NCBI GenBank assembly: GCA_002450755.1
Contig: DKAI01000126.1
Location: forward strand, 1-6,442
Source: Deltaproteobacteria bacterium UBA6930
Lineage (GTDB): Bacteria > Myxococcota_A > UBA9160 > UBA6930
Direction of reading: 5' to 3'
DNA: 6,442 nucleotides
The first letter of the stretch is position 1, and every line of letters starts with the position of its first letter. A program made the position numbers and the translations under genes. Shown here in pieces: positions 1-5,893 of the stretch. The notes under the pieces were generated by a model. It was not told where the DNA came from, did not search any database, and saw only the letters and a program-made list of their open reading frames with translations.

Positions 1-663
1 CTAACCCATCCACTTTTTTCTAACCTGGGTATTGAACATGGATTTGGTACAAAGCTGACGGTCCCGCCCTCCAATATATTTCTTCCACGACAGGTCCACA
101 GCTCGTTTGTCGCATCCTGGGGTCGCGAAGATTTGCCTCCGAAGGATGGAACCGTGGCCGATGGAGTTACAACGACTGATCCGAAACGCGCTATCGGTAT
201 CGTCACTGCAGATTGTGTTCCGATTCTGCTTGCCTCCGAGGATGGCTCTGCTGTTGGCGTTATTCACGCGGGCTGGCGTGGCTTTTCATCGGGTATTGTG
301 GATGAGACTTTAAAGTCTATGAGACTCATTGCGTCAAATAAGGCGGTGTACTCATTGATAGGACCGCATGTAGGACCTTGCTGTTATGAAATAGATCAGC
401 CTGTGGTTGACGCCCTGTTACCCCGGTTTGGAAATGGCTTGAACGAGGCCCTCGAGCCCTCTCGAACGGGACATTTCCATCTAGATTTAGGTAGTTTAGC
501 GACTTTATCTCTTGCTCGTGGATTGATTTCGCCAGCTCGCCAGTCTCGGCTTCGAGACTCTTGCACTAAGTGTCAAGAGGACCGGTTTCATTCGTTTCGA
601 CGTGACGGAGAAAAGGCTGGAAGAATGACGCATTGGGTCAAGGCTAAATGTGTAGCAGCTTGA
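1..663 (+). CDS. pgeF: PgeF/YfiH family protein (polyphenol oxidase / purine nucleoside phosphorylase-like), 5' end missing
   Basis: The frame is open from the first base, giving 220 residues up to the TGA stop; the start lies upstream of the window. Family hallmarks in order are QVH (31-33), ADC (70-72), HAGWRG (89-94), IGPHVGPCCYE (120-130) and a C-terminal block with CT (188-189), SFRR (198-201) and GRM (207-209). His33, Cys72 and His89 match the metal-binding and catalytic His-Cys-His set of the family. A TTG at 133 could be taken as the start, but that would delete the QVH histidine, so I reject it. Members of this family (E. coli YfiH, human LACC1) are reported to act as cytosolic purine nucleoside phosphorylases, multicopper-like oxidases or peptidoglycan editing factors; the sequence cannot decide between these. 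Compared with E. coli YfiH as I recall it, the stretch between the N-terminal strand (HGFGTK, 13-18) and QVH is about 35 residues shorter, so this looks like a short-form member. Family assignment is firm, exact activity is not. Confidence 0.9.
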   Translation, partial: LTHPLFSNLGIEHGFGTKLTVPPSNIFLPRQVHSSFVASWGREDLPPKDGTVADGVTTTDPKRAIGIVTADCVPILLASEDGSAVGVIHAGWRGFSSGIVDETLKSMRLIASNKAVYSLIGPHVGPCCYEIDQPVVDALLPRFGNGLNEALEPSRTGHFHLDLGSLATLSLARGLISPARQSRLRDSCTKCQEDRFHSFRRDGEKAGRMTHWVKAKCVAA

Positions 664-749
664 CACCGCCCGAGTAGGACCATAAGTTTTGGTTGACCTA
701 GTTCCCGTCGACGCCCTTCGCCGGCGGACTCAGCCAAAAAGACACGAAA

Positions 750-770
750 ACCCCGCTTGGAAAGCGTGGT
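750..770. repeat. Hairpin, possibly a minus-strand terminator
   Basis: The inverted repeat is ACC-C-CGCTT / AAGCG-T-GGT around a three-base GGA loop: eight base pairs with one internal mismatch (C753 against T767). On the plus strand it is preceded by A-rich sequence (736-750) and is not followed by T. Read on the minus strand, the stem is followed by TTTTCGTGTCTTTTT, which is the layout of an intrinsic terminator. No minus-strand gene is seen upstream of it in this window, so its client is unknown; it may just block antisense transcription or be part of the larger plus-strand structure. Confidence 0.4.
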
Positions 771-771
771 G

Positions 772-792
772 GGACTCGGTTTGACCGAGTCC
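772..792. repeat. Perfect 8-bp hairpin GGACTCGG / CCGAGTCC
   Basis: The arms 772-779 and 785-792 are perfectly complementary around the five-base loop TTTGA. It begins two bases after the preceding hairpin, which would allow coaxial stacking in RNA. The following bases (GCAAATAAAG) contain no T-run, so it is not a standard plus-strand terminator. The right arm can alternatively pair with 724-731. Confidence 0.6.
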
Positions 793-887
793 GCAAATAA
801 AGCAGGAAACGAAGCTCAACCCAGAAACCGCTAAATTTATGAGATCCAACTGAATGTATCTAGAAGCCCCGTCGGTGCACTACTTCC

Positions 888-902
888 TTTGCAGGTTTGC
901 AG
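888..902 (+). repeat. Short direct repeat TTTGCAG x2
   Basis: TTTGCAG occurs at 888-894 and again at 896-902, separated by one G. The period is eight bases, less than one DNA turn. It lies about 60 bases upstream of the rho start. It could be chance, or half-sites for a regulator; there is no supporting evidence beyond the repeat itself. Confidence 0.3.
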
Positions 903-926
903 ATCTGTTTAAAAGGCGGAATACGG

Positions 927-983
927 ATGAGACCAAGTCAATTACAAATGGAGTTTTTCTTTGAGCAGCACACGTCCTACTGA
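927..983 (+). CDS. Possible 18-codon leader peptide overlapping the rho start
   Basis: ATG at 927 opens a frame encoding MRPSQLQMEFFFEQHTSY and stopping at TGA 981-983. It is preceded by AAGG (913-916) within AAAAGGCGGA, ten bases before the ATG, a fair ribosome binding site. The ORF runs 23 bases into rho in another frame, and the rho ribosome binding site and TTG start lie inside it, so ribosomes translating it would cross the rho initiation region. E. coli rho is also preceded by a small leader ORF (rhoL), although I see no similarity in sequence. A short ORF like this can arise by chance, so confidence is low. Confidence 0.3.
   Translation: MRPSQLQMEFFFEQHTSY
950..953 (+). promoter_or_regulatory. 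Ribosome binding site for rho, supporting a TTG start
   Basis: GGAG lies seven bases before TTG 961. There is no in-frame ATG or GTG between the upstream in-frame stop (TGA 928-930) and this TTG, and the next residues (SSTRP) begin the low-complexity tail. This spacing decides the start. Confidence 0.7.
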
Positions 984-2403
984 ATCTTCCAGTTCATCTG
1001 CGGGTCGCGGCGGTAATCGCCGTGGTCGCGGAAGAAGTAGGAGGAGTAACGGCAATTCACGCAAGAGCAGGGAAAGAGATTTCCCACGGAATGATGAGCC
1101 GTTTACTGAGGACGAGATTTATATCGAGAGCGCTGATGAGGATCCAAGTGAACGACTATATGTGAAAGATCTGAAGGCGAAAAGCGTTCACGAGCTTACA
1201 GAAATGGCTGAAGCCTTGGGAATCGAAGAGGCAGCAGGAAGACTCAAGCAGGATTTGCTTTTTGCCATTCTTAAGGCCGAAACTGAAAACGATGGAAAAG
1301 TTTTTGCGGAAGGAGTCCTGGAACGCCTTCCGGACGGATTTGGCTTCTTGCGCGCACCCGACCAAAATTATTTAAATGGTCCCGACGATTTGTACGTTTC
1401 ACCTTCTCAAATTCGCCGGTTCAATTTAAGAACTGGCGACACTGTACGGGGACAGATTCGTCCCCCTAAAGAAGGTGAGCGTTACTTCGCTCTTTTAAAA
1501 GTCGAATCAATTAACTTCGAAGAGCCTGCAAAGGCACGTCAAAAAATTCTCTTTGATAATCTTACGCCTCTTTATCCTGAAGATAAATTTAATTTGGAGG
1601 CAAAATCGGGTGGACTGACTACTCGAATAATCGATCTCGTCTCGCCCATAGGCAAAGGCCAGAGAGCTCTAATTACGTCTCCTCCTAAAGCGGGAAAGAC
1701 GATGATCCTTAAGGACATCGCAAACGCTATAATTGAGAATCATCCCGAATCGTATTTGATCGTACTACTAATTGATGAGCGACCTGAGGAAGTTACTGAT
1801 ATGCAACGTAATGTTGCCGCAGAAGTGGTTTCTTCCACGTTTGATGAACAACCGACTAGGCACGTTCAAGTTGCCGATATGGTTATAGAAAAGGCCAAGA
1901 GGCTTGTTGAGCATGGGCGGGACGTAGTCATACTTCTTGACTCAATTACTCGTTTAGCGCGGGCTCACAACACGGTAGTACCTCATTCGGGAAAGATTCT
2001 TTCCGGTGGAGTTGATTCTAACGCTCTCCATAAGCCTAAGCGTTTCTTTGGCGCCGCTCGGAACGTCGAAGAGGGTGGCAGTCTTACGATTATTGGTACT
2101 GCACTGATTGATACTGGATCGCGAATGGATGAAGTTATATTCGAAGAATTTAAAGGAACTGGAAATGCAGAGCTAGTTCTGGACCGAAAATTGGCTGATC
2201 GGCGTACCTACCCAGCTATGGATATTAATAAGTCGGCCACCCGCCGTGAGGAACTGCTAATGACCGAGGCGACCCTGAATCGTATGTACGTTCTTCGTAA
2301 GGTCCTGTCGCCGTTAAACCCAGTCGACTCCATGGAATTTTTATTGGAAAAGGTTAAGGCAACTGAATCTAACGAAGAATTCCTTGCTTCGATGAATTCT
2401 TAG
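961..2403 (+). CDS. rho: Transcription termination factor Rho
   Basis: Rho is a hexameric RNA-dependent ATPase and helicase that binds nascent RNA and releases it from RNA polymerase. The 480-residue product has a Ser/Arg/Gly-rich tail (1-40) followed by an acidic stretch (45-65), then the Rho N-terminal helical domain (about 66-110), a cold-shock-type RNA-binding domain with RNP1-like DGFGFLR (125-131), and the RecA-like ATPase. In the ATPase I see Walker A PPKAGKT (241-247), catalytic-region DERPEE (272-277), Walker B VVILLD (322-327), the Q-loop SGKILSGGVD (343-352), the R-loop GTGN (399-402) and arginine-finger region TRRE (427-430). With a constant offset of 62, K246, E273, R274, D327 and R428 match E. 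coli K184, E211, R212, D265 and R366. E. coli Rho has 419 residues, so the excess is almost all in the N-terminal tail. The start is TTG. No terminator follows; prfA begins 174 bases downstream. Confidence 0.98.
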   Translation: MSSTRPTESSSSSAGRGGNRRGRGRSRRSNGNSRKSRERDFPRNDEPFTEDEIYIESADEDPSERLYVKDLKAKSVHELTEMAEALGIEEAAGRLKQDLLFAILKAETENDGKVFAEGVLERLPDGFGFLRAPDQNYLNGPDDLYVSPSQIRRFNLRTGDTVRGQIRPPKEGERYFALLKVESINFEEPAKARQKILFDNLTPLYPEDKFNLEAKSGGLTTRIIDLVSPIGKGQRALITSPPKAGKTMILKDIANAIIENHPESYLIVLLIDERPEEVTDMQRNVAAEVVSSTFDEQPTRHVQVADMVIEKAKRLVEHGRDVVILLDSITRLARAHNTVVPHSGKILSGGVDSNALHKPKRFFGAARNVEEGGSLTIIGTALIDTGSRMDEVIFEEFKGTGNAELVLDRKLADRRTYPAMDINKSATRREELLMTEATLNRMYVLRKVLSPLNPVDSMEFLLEKVKATESNEEFLASMNS

Positions 2404-2577
2404 CAATAGGAGACGCGGCTTGCGGGTAGCCGGTTGATTGGCGACCGTTAATCAAGCATGCCAAGCACTACATCGGAAAATCAGAGTTGATAAAACCTAT
2501 CAATAAGAACCACGCAGGCTACAGTGAAGGTTTCTGATAGGTACAGAACTTAGGTAGGAATTCTTAGCGATCAAAGT
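2404..2577. other. Intergenic region between rho and prfA
   Basis: The gap of 174 bases has no ORF resembling ribosomal protein L31 (rpmE), which often sits between rho and prfA in related clusters. There is an AGGAG at 2408-2412 followed seven bases later by TTG 2420, but that frame stops after five codons. TTGATT (2434-2439) and AATCAA (2450-2455) form a weak six-pair stem with a ten-base loop and no T-run, so it is not a terminator. A stronger stem lies at 2495-2542. I see no clear promoter. Confidence 0.6.
2495..2542 (+). promoter_or_regulatory. Stem-loop upstream of prfA, possible leader element
   Basis: ACCTATCA (2495-2502) is a perfect inverted repeat of TGATAGGT (2535-2542). Inside, GAACC (2507-2511) can pair with GGTTTC (2529-2534) with one bulged T, giving a long, two-tiered hairpin. 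The stem ends eight bases before TAGGTAGGA (2551-2559), the only Shine-Dalgarno-like sequence before prfA. The pairing is direct observation; a role in controlling prfA translation or processing the rho-prfA message is inference. No T-run follows, so intrinsic termination is unlikely. Confidence 0.4.
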
Positions 2578-3654
2578 ATGGCGGATTGGACCGAAAAACT
2601 TCGGGAGGCGCAGAAGGCTGTTCGAGAGATCGAACAGAAACTGGCTAATCCTGAGCCAGGAAGTGATATAGGATCTCTTGCGAGGCAACTTGGTGAGGCA
2701 AGACCTCTAGCTGACGCGTCGGATAGATTTTTTAAAATTTTAAATGGTATTGAGGATGCTCGTTCATTAAGTAATGAGGACGATCGAGAACTGGCTGAGC
2801 TGGCCGTACTCGAGGTTCAGGAATTAGAAACAGAATTGGCTCTAGTCGAAGAAGAAATTCGCACTTTACTCGTTCCTCGAGACCCCAATGATAGTCGTAA
2901 CGCAATTTTAGAAGTCCGGGCTGGTGCAGGGGGGGATGAGGCAGCCCTTTTTGCTTCCGATCTATTCCGAATGTATACGCGATTTGCAGAGACTAGGGGA
3001 TGGACTGTGGAATTGCTTTCGTCCTCTGAAAGTACGGGGGGTGGTTATAAAGAAGTCATAATTTCTTTTTCAGGAGCGGGTGCTTTTGGCACACTTAAGT
3101 TCGAAAGAGGAGTGCATAGGGTTCAACGAGTCCCTACCACCGAATCACAGGGACGAATTCATACTTCGACCGTTACCGTTGCTGTTATGCCTGAAGCGAA
3201 AGACGTAGACATCAATATAAATCCTTCCGATCTGCGAATTGATGTATTTCGCTCATCTGGCCCCGGTGGGCAAAGTGTAAACACCACAGATTCTGCTGTT
3301 CGGATTACTCATGAACCCACCGGTGTCGTTGTGACATGTCAGGATGAAAAGTCTCAACACAAGAATAAGGCGAGGGCAATGAAAGTTCTGCGTGCACGAT
3401 TACTGGAGGCAGAACATGAGCGTCTTGCGTTGGAACGTTCGGACGCTCGCAAGTTACAAGTTGGGAGCGGGGATAGAAGTGAAAAAATACGAACTTATAA
3501 TTTTCCGCAATCTAGAGTCACAGATCATCGAGCAGGCATCACTCTACATCGATTAGAACAAATTCTAGAGGGGGACCTCGAAGAACTTTTTGAGACCGTC
3601 TCTCTAAAGCTAAATGAGCAGGAGCAGTCGCGCGTTGTTGAGGATTCAATATGA
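2578..3654 (+). CDS. prfA: Peptide chain release factor 1 (RF1)
   Basis: RF1 recognises UAA and UAG stop codons in the ribosomal A site and triggers release of the finished peptide. The 358-residue product has the usual family length. It contains an N-terminal helical domain (about 1-100, with many charged heptad-like helices), the domain opening LEVRAGAGGDEAALFA (111-126), the stop-codon-reading PxT tripeptide as PTT (186-188, E. coli has PAT), and the catalytic GGQ loop (230-232) in SSGPGGQSVNTTDSA. The PxT motif marks it as RF1 and not RF2, which has SPF. TYNFPQSRVTDHR (306-318) is the conserved C-terminal block. The ATG at 2578 is the only standard start after the in-frame stop TAG at 2551; its nearest Shine-Dalgarno-like AGGA (2556-2559) is 18 bases away, which is unusually far. 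It overlaps prmC by four bases (ATGA). Confidence 0.98.
   Translation: MADWTEKLREAQKAVREIEQKLANPEPGSDIGSLARQLGEARPLADASDRFFKILNGIEDARSLSNEDDRELAELAVLEVQELETELALVEEEIRTLLVPRDPNDSRNAILEVRAGAGGDEAALFASDLFRMYTRFAETRGWTVELLSSSESTGGGYKEVIISFSGAGAFGTLKFERGVHRVQRVPTTESQGRIHTSTVTVAVMPEAKDVDININPSDLRIDVFRSSGPGGQSVNTTDSAVRITHEPTGVVVTCQDEKSQHKNKARAMKVLRARLLEAEHERLALERSDARKLQVGSGDRSEKIRTYNFPQSRVTDHRAGITLHRLEQILEGDLEELFETVSLKLNEQEQSRVVEDSI
3640..3644 (+). promoter_or_regulatory. Ribosome binding site for prmC inside prfA
   Basis: GAGGA lies six bases before ATG 3651, within the last codons of prfA. Together with the ATGA overlap it supports translational coupling of prmC to prfA. Confidence 0.7.
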
Positions 3655-4520
3655 CGAAAAACTGGACTATCCTCGATTTGCTCGATTGGACGACAAAGTA
3701 CTTTCAAGACAACTGTATCGATACTCCCAGGCTCGATGCCGAATGTTTGCTAGCTCATTCTTTGAACGTAGAGAGAATTTCTCTTTATCTAAATTTCGAT
3801 AAGCCTATTCAAGAAAAAGAGAGAACGGAGTTCAGACAGTTAGTAAGTAAAAGAGTGACCGAGCGCATACCTGTTGCGCAGCTAATAGGAGAAAAAGAAT
3901 TCTGGTCCTTGAAATTCAAGATTACATCCGATGTCTTAATTCCTCGCCCCGATACTGAGGTATTAGTATCAGTAGCTTTGGAGTATTTAGAATCTTTGGA
4001 TTCTCAAGCTGAAGTTTTAGATATCGGTACGGGAAGTGGTGCTCTTGCTGTGGCCATTGCAAACGAGAGGTCGAACGTTCAAATCACTGCAACAGATATA
4101 TCAGGAGCTGCACTAGCAGTAGCTGAAGAGAATTCGATCCGTCACAATCTTCGGGATCGAATACGATTCGTCGAAAGCGATGGGTTGGAAGCAGTTTCTC
4201 AGAAGCAATTCGATCTTATTGTTACAAATCCCCCCTACTTAAATTCTGCCGATCTGAAGATACTTGCTCCAGAGATCGCACATGAACCGAAAATTGCCCT
4301 TTTGGCTGGAGAGCAAGGAACAGAAATTCTTGAGAATATTGTAAGCAATGCTAAGGACTATTTAAAAGTTGGTGGGTGCTTAGCTCTTGAGCTGGGTGAG
4401 GGTCAAGCAGAGCAAGTGGCTGTTTGGTTAGCTGATGAAGGTTTTGAAAAACTTGAGTTCCATAAAGATTTAGCGGGTCGTCGTCGTGTGATATCGAGCC
4501 GTAAAGTAAGGAGTGATTAG
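3651..4520 (+). CDS. prmC: Release factor glutamine N5-methyltransferase PrmC (HemK)
   Basis: PrmC uses S-adenosylmethionine to methylate the glutamine of the GGQ loop in RF1 and RF2, which raises their release activity. The 289-residue product has the normal family length. An N-terminal helical substrate-binding domain (about 1-80) includes PVAQLIGEKEFW (74-85). It is followed by the linker hairpin IPRPDTE (97-103), the SAM-binding motif DIGTGSG (124-130), an acidic strand end TATD (146-149), and the NPPY catalytic motif (193-196) that holds the target glutamine amide. NPPY and IPRPDTE together distinguish PrmC/PrmB from other methyltransferases; the neighbouring RF1 gene points to PrmC and not to the L3-specific PrmB. 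The start overlaps the prfA stop, and hisD follows after two bases. The GGQ substrate is Gln232 of the RF1 encoded just upstream. Confidence 0.97.
   Translation: MTKNWTILDLLDWTTKYFQDNCIDTPRLDAECLLAHSLNVERISLYLNFDKPIQEKERTEFRQLVSKRVTERIPVAQLIGEKEFWSLKFKITSDVLIPRPDTEVLVSVALEYLESLDSQAEVLDIGTGSGALAVAIANERSNVQITATDISGAALAVAEENSIRHNLRDRIRFVESDGLEAVSQKQFDLIVTNPPYLNSADLKILAPEIAHEPKIALLAGEQGTEILENIVSNAKDYLKVGGCLALELGEGQAEQVAVWLADEGFEKLEFHKDLAGRRRVISSRKVRSD
4509..4513 (+). promoter_or_regulatory. Ribosome binding site for hisD inside prmC
   Basis: AGGAG lies nine bases before ATG 4523, inside the last codons of prmC. It is a strong match to the Shine-Dalgarno consensus and fixes the hisD start. Confidence 0.75.
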
Positions 4521-4522
4521 AT

Positions 4523-5893
4523 ATGACATCTAAGCAAGGAAAATCACTCCTGACTCGAATTGACGCTACGTCCTCTAGTCACGATGCAGCATTCTCGAGT
4601 CTCTGCTCACGTCGATTTGCTTTTGACGACAAGATTAATCGTTCTGTAGAGGAAATAGTTGCTCAAGTAAGAGACAGGGGAGATTCTGCGGTTCGAGAAT
4701 TTACGGAAACTTATGATGGTATTGCGACCGATGTTCTTGAGGTATCTGAAGACGAATGGGCATCTGCTTCTTCCCTCGTTGATTTATTAGATCGTCAGGC
4801 ACTCGAAAAGGCCTGCCAGCGAATAAAGGAATTTCACGAACATCATGCGGGAAGTAACTGGGAGTCTCGTGAAAGTGACGGAAGCCTTCTTGGTCAGAGA
4901 TCCCGTCCGATGCAGCGAGTAGGTTTGTATGTTCCGGGTGGTAAGGCCAGTTATCCGTCTAGTGTCCTCATGAATGCAATCCCTGCCGCGGTTGCAAGAG
5001 TGCCAGAGATATTTATGACAACACCACCACAACGAGATGGGACTATACGGCCTGACGTCTTGCATGCAGCAAAAATTTCGGGAGTCAATAAGGTCTTTAA
5101 GGCAGGAGGAGCGCAGGCGATTGCCGCACTTGCATTTGGTACCGAAACCATTCCTAAAGTAGATAAGATCGTTGGCCCTGGTAACGTGTATGTCCAGGCT
5201 GCAAAAAAACTTGTCTTTGGTGAAGTAGGTATTGATAGTGAGGCAGGGCCAACGGAAGTTCTTGTTGTCGCAGACCATACTGCAAGACCTTCTTGGATAG
5301 CTGCTGATCTCTTGTCCCAGGCTGAGCATGACGAACTTGCCTGTGCCGTTTTAGTAACGCACGATGCAAGTCTAGCTACTCAAGTTGAAAAAGAGCTTCA
5401 GAACCAGCTAAGAGATTTTCGGCGCCAAGATATTGCCAAAAAAGCTCTGGCAGGGAGAAGCGCGACTATAATCTCCAGAGATGTAAGCCACTCCGTAAAA
5501 TTGGCAAATGAATATGCAGCGGAACATCTTGTATTAGCAGTTGAGAAACCGGAAAGTCTGCTTGAGTCTGTTGAAAACGCGGGTACTGTTTTCTTGGGGC
5601 ATTACTCACCGGTTGCGATAGGAGATTACCTAGCGGGGCCAAATCATGTCCTACCAACTGGAGGTACTGCGCGGTTCTTTTCCCCTCTTGGTGTCGAAGA
5701 TTTTGTGAAGCGCACGAGCTTTGTTGGATTTCAGCCTCAAACGTTGCGAAACTTAGGACAAGATGTAATTCGTCTTTCGAACCTCGAAGGGTTACCCGGT
5801 CACGGTGCATCTGTCATGATTCGTCTTGAAGGGGCGGACCAGGAGTTAGGCGGCATGAAAACGAAGAGAAGTATAGAGGCAAGCGATGAGTGA
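4523..5893 (+). CDS. hisD: Histidinol dehydrogenase
   Basis: HisD carries out the last two steps of histidine synthesis in the cytosol, oxidising L-histidinol through histidinal to L-histidine with two NAD+. The 456-residue product is about 20 longer than E. coli HisD (434), with the extra mainly as a C-terminal tail after 436. The NAD-binding region includes GLYVPGGKASYPSS (134-147) and GGAQAIAALAFGT (195-207). The family signature runs from IVGPGNVYV (216-224) through DSEAGPTE (238-245). By comparison with the E. coli enzyme, zinc ligands are Gln266, His269, Asp368 and His427, and the catalytic pair is Glu334-His335 in AAEH; all are present, so it should be active. The gene starts two bases after prmC and its end overlaps hisB by eight bases. 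hisG, commonly just upstream of hisD, is not here. Confidence 0.98.
   Translation: MTSKQGKSLLTRIDATSSSHDAAFSSLCSRRFAFDDKINRSVEEIVAQVRDRGDSAVREFTETYDGIATDVLEVSEDEWASASSLVDLLDRQALEKACQRIKEFHEHHAGSNWESRESDGSLLGQRSRPMQRVGLYVPGGKASYPSSVLMNAIPAAVARVPEIFMTTPPQRDGTIRPDVLHAAKISGVNKVFKAGGAQAIAALAFGTETIPKVDKIVGPGNVYVQAAKKLVFGEVGIDSEAGPTEVLVVADHTARPSWIAADLLSQAEHDELACAVLVTHDASLATQVEKELQNQLRDFRRQDIAKKALAGRSATIISRDVSHSVKLANEYAAEHLVLAVEKPESLLESVENAGTVFLGHYSPVAIGDYLAGPNHVLPTGGTARFFSPLGVEDFVKRTSFVGFQPQTLRNLGQDVIRLSNLEGLPGHGASVMIRLEGADQELGGMKTKRSIEASDE
5876..5879 (+). promoter_or_regulatory. Ribosome binding site for hisB inside hisD
   Basis: GAGG lies six bases before ATG 5886, within the hisD tail. It supports this ATG as the hisB start and coupled translation of the two genes. 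Confidence 0.65.

Larger units (their letters stand above)
691..821 (+). ncRNA. Possible structured RNA or rho leader element
   Basis: GGTTGA (691-696) can pair with TCAACC (816-821), enclosing a GC-rich interior. Inside are a stem CCGTCG/CGGCGG (705-710 with 722-727, one G-U pair), a hairpin at 750-770 and a perfect hairpin at 772-792. A second perfect 8-bp helix, GCGGACTC (724-731) with GAGTCCGC (787-794), excludes both the first stem and the 772-792 hairpin. Such mutually exclusive helices occur in attenuators and riboswitches. I do not recognise a known family: the hallmark sequences of tmRNA, RNase P RNA, SRP RNA, TPP or cobalamin riboswitches are not evident. It could instead be the 3' untranslated region of pgeF. 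The pairing is visible in the sequence; its being a functional RNA is inference. Confidence 0.35.
664..960. other. Intergenic region between pgeF and rho, structured and without a convincing full gene
   Basis: This 297-base gap has three parts. Bases 664-700 look unremarkable. Bases 701-800 are GC-rich (about 59 of 100 by hand count) and packed with inverted repeats, described separately. Bases 800-960 are more AT-rich and contain a short direct repeat, a small upstream ORF and the rho ribosome binding site. I see no clear sigma70-type promoter: TTGACC occurs at 693-698 and 781-786, but neither has a good -10 box 16-18 bases downstream. I also see no plus-strand hairpin followed by a T-run that would end the pgeF transcript. 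It is therefore open whether rho has its own promoter here or is read from upstream. Confidence 0.7.

Noticed and set aside
133..135. TTG as the start of the pgeF gene
   Set aside because: Starting here would remove the conserved QVH histidine encoded at 97-99; the frame is open to base 1.
1..267. 88-residue open frame on the minus strand
   Set aside because: Antisense to the conserved QVH, ADC and HAGWRG blocks of pgeF; no family resemblance.
772..792. Hairpin as a tRNA T-arm or plus-strand intrinsic terminator
   Set aside because: The loop and flanks lack the GTTCRANNC T-arm pattern, no acceptor or anticodon arm is present, and no T-run follows the stem.
781..809. TTGACC as a -35 box for rho
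   Set aside because: It lies in the loop and arm of the hairpin, and bases 804-809 (AGGAAA) are not a -10 box.
691..821. Known RNA such as tmRNA, RNase P RNA, SRP RNA or 6S RNA
   Set aside because: None of the conserved sequence blocks I know for these families is visible.
2408..2437. AGGAG plus TTG as the start of a small gene after rho
   Set aside because: The frame stops after five codons.
2434..2455. Terminator after rho
   Set aside because: The stem is only six AT-rich pairs with a ten-base loop and has no following T-run.
4787..5329. 180-residue open frame on the minus strand
   Set aside because: It lies wholly inside hisD, is rich in Cys, Ser and Arg with no recognisable domain, and is explained by the codon use of hisD.
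5466..5810. 114-residue open frame on the minus strand
   Set aside because: Fully antisense to hisD catalytic motifs, with low-complexity composition and no ribosome binding site of note.
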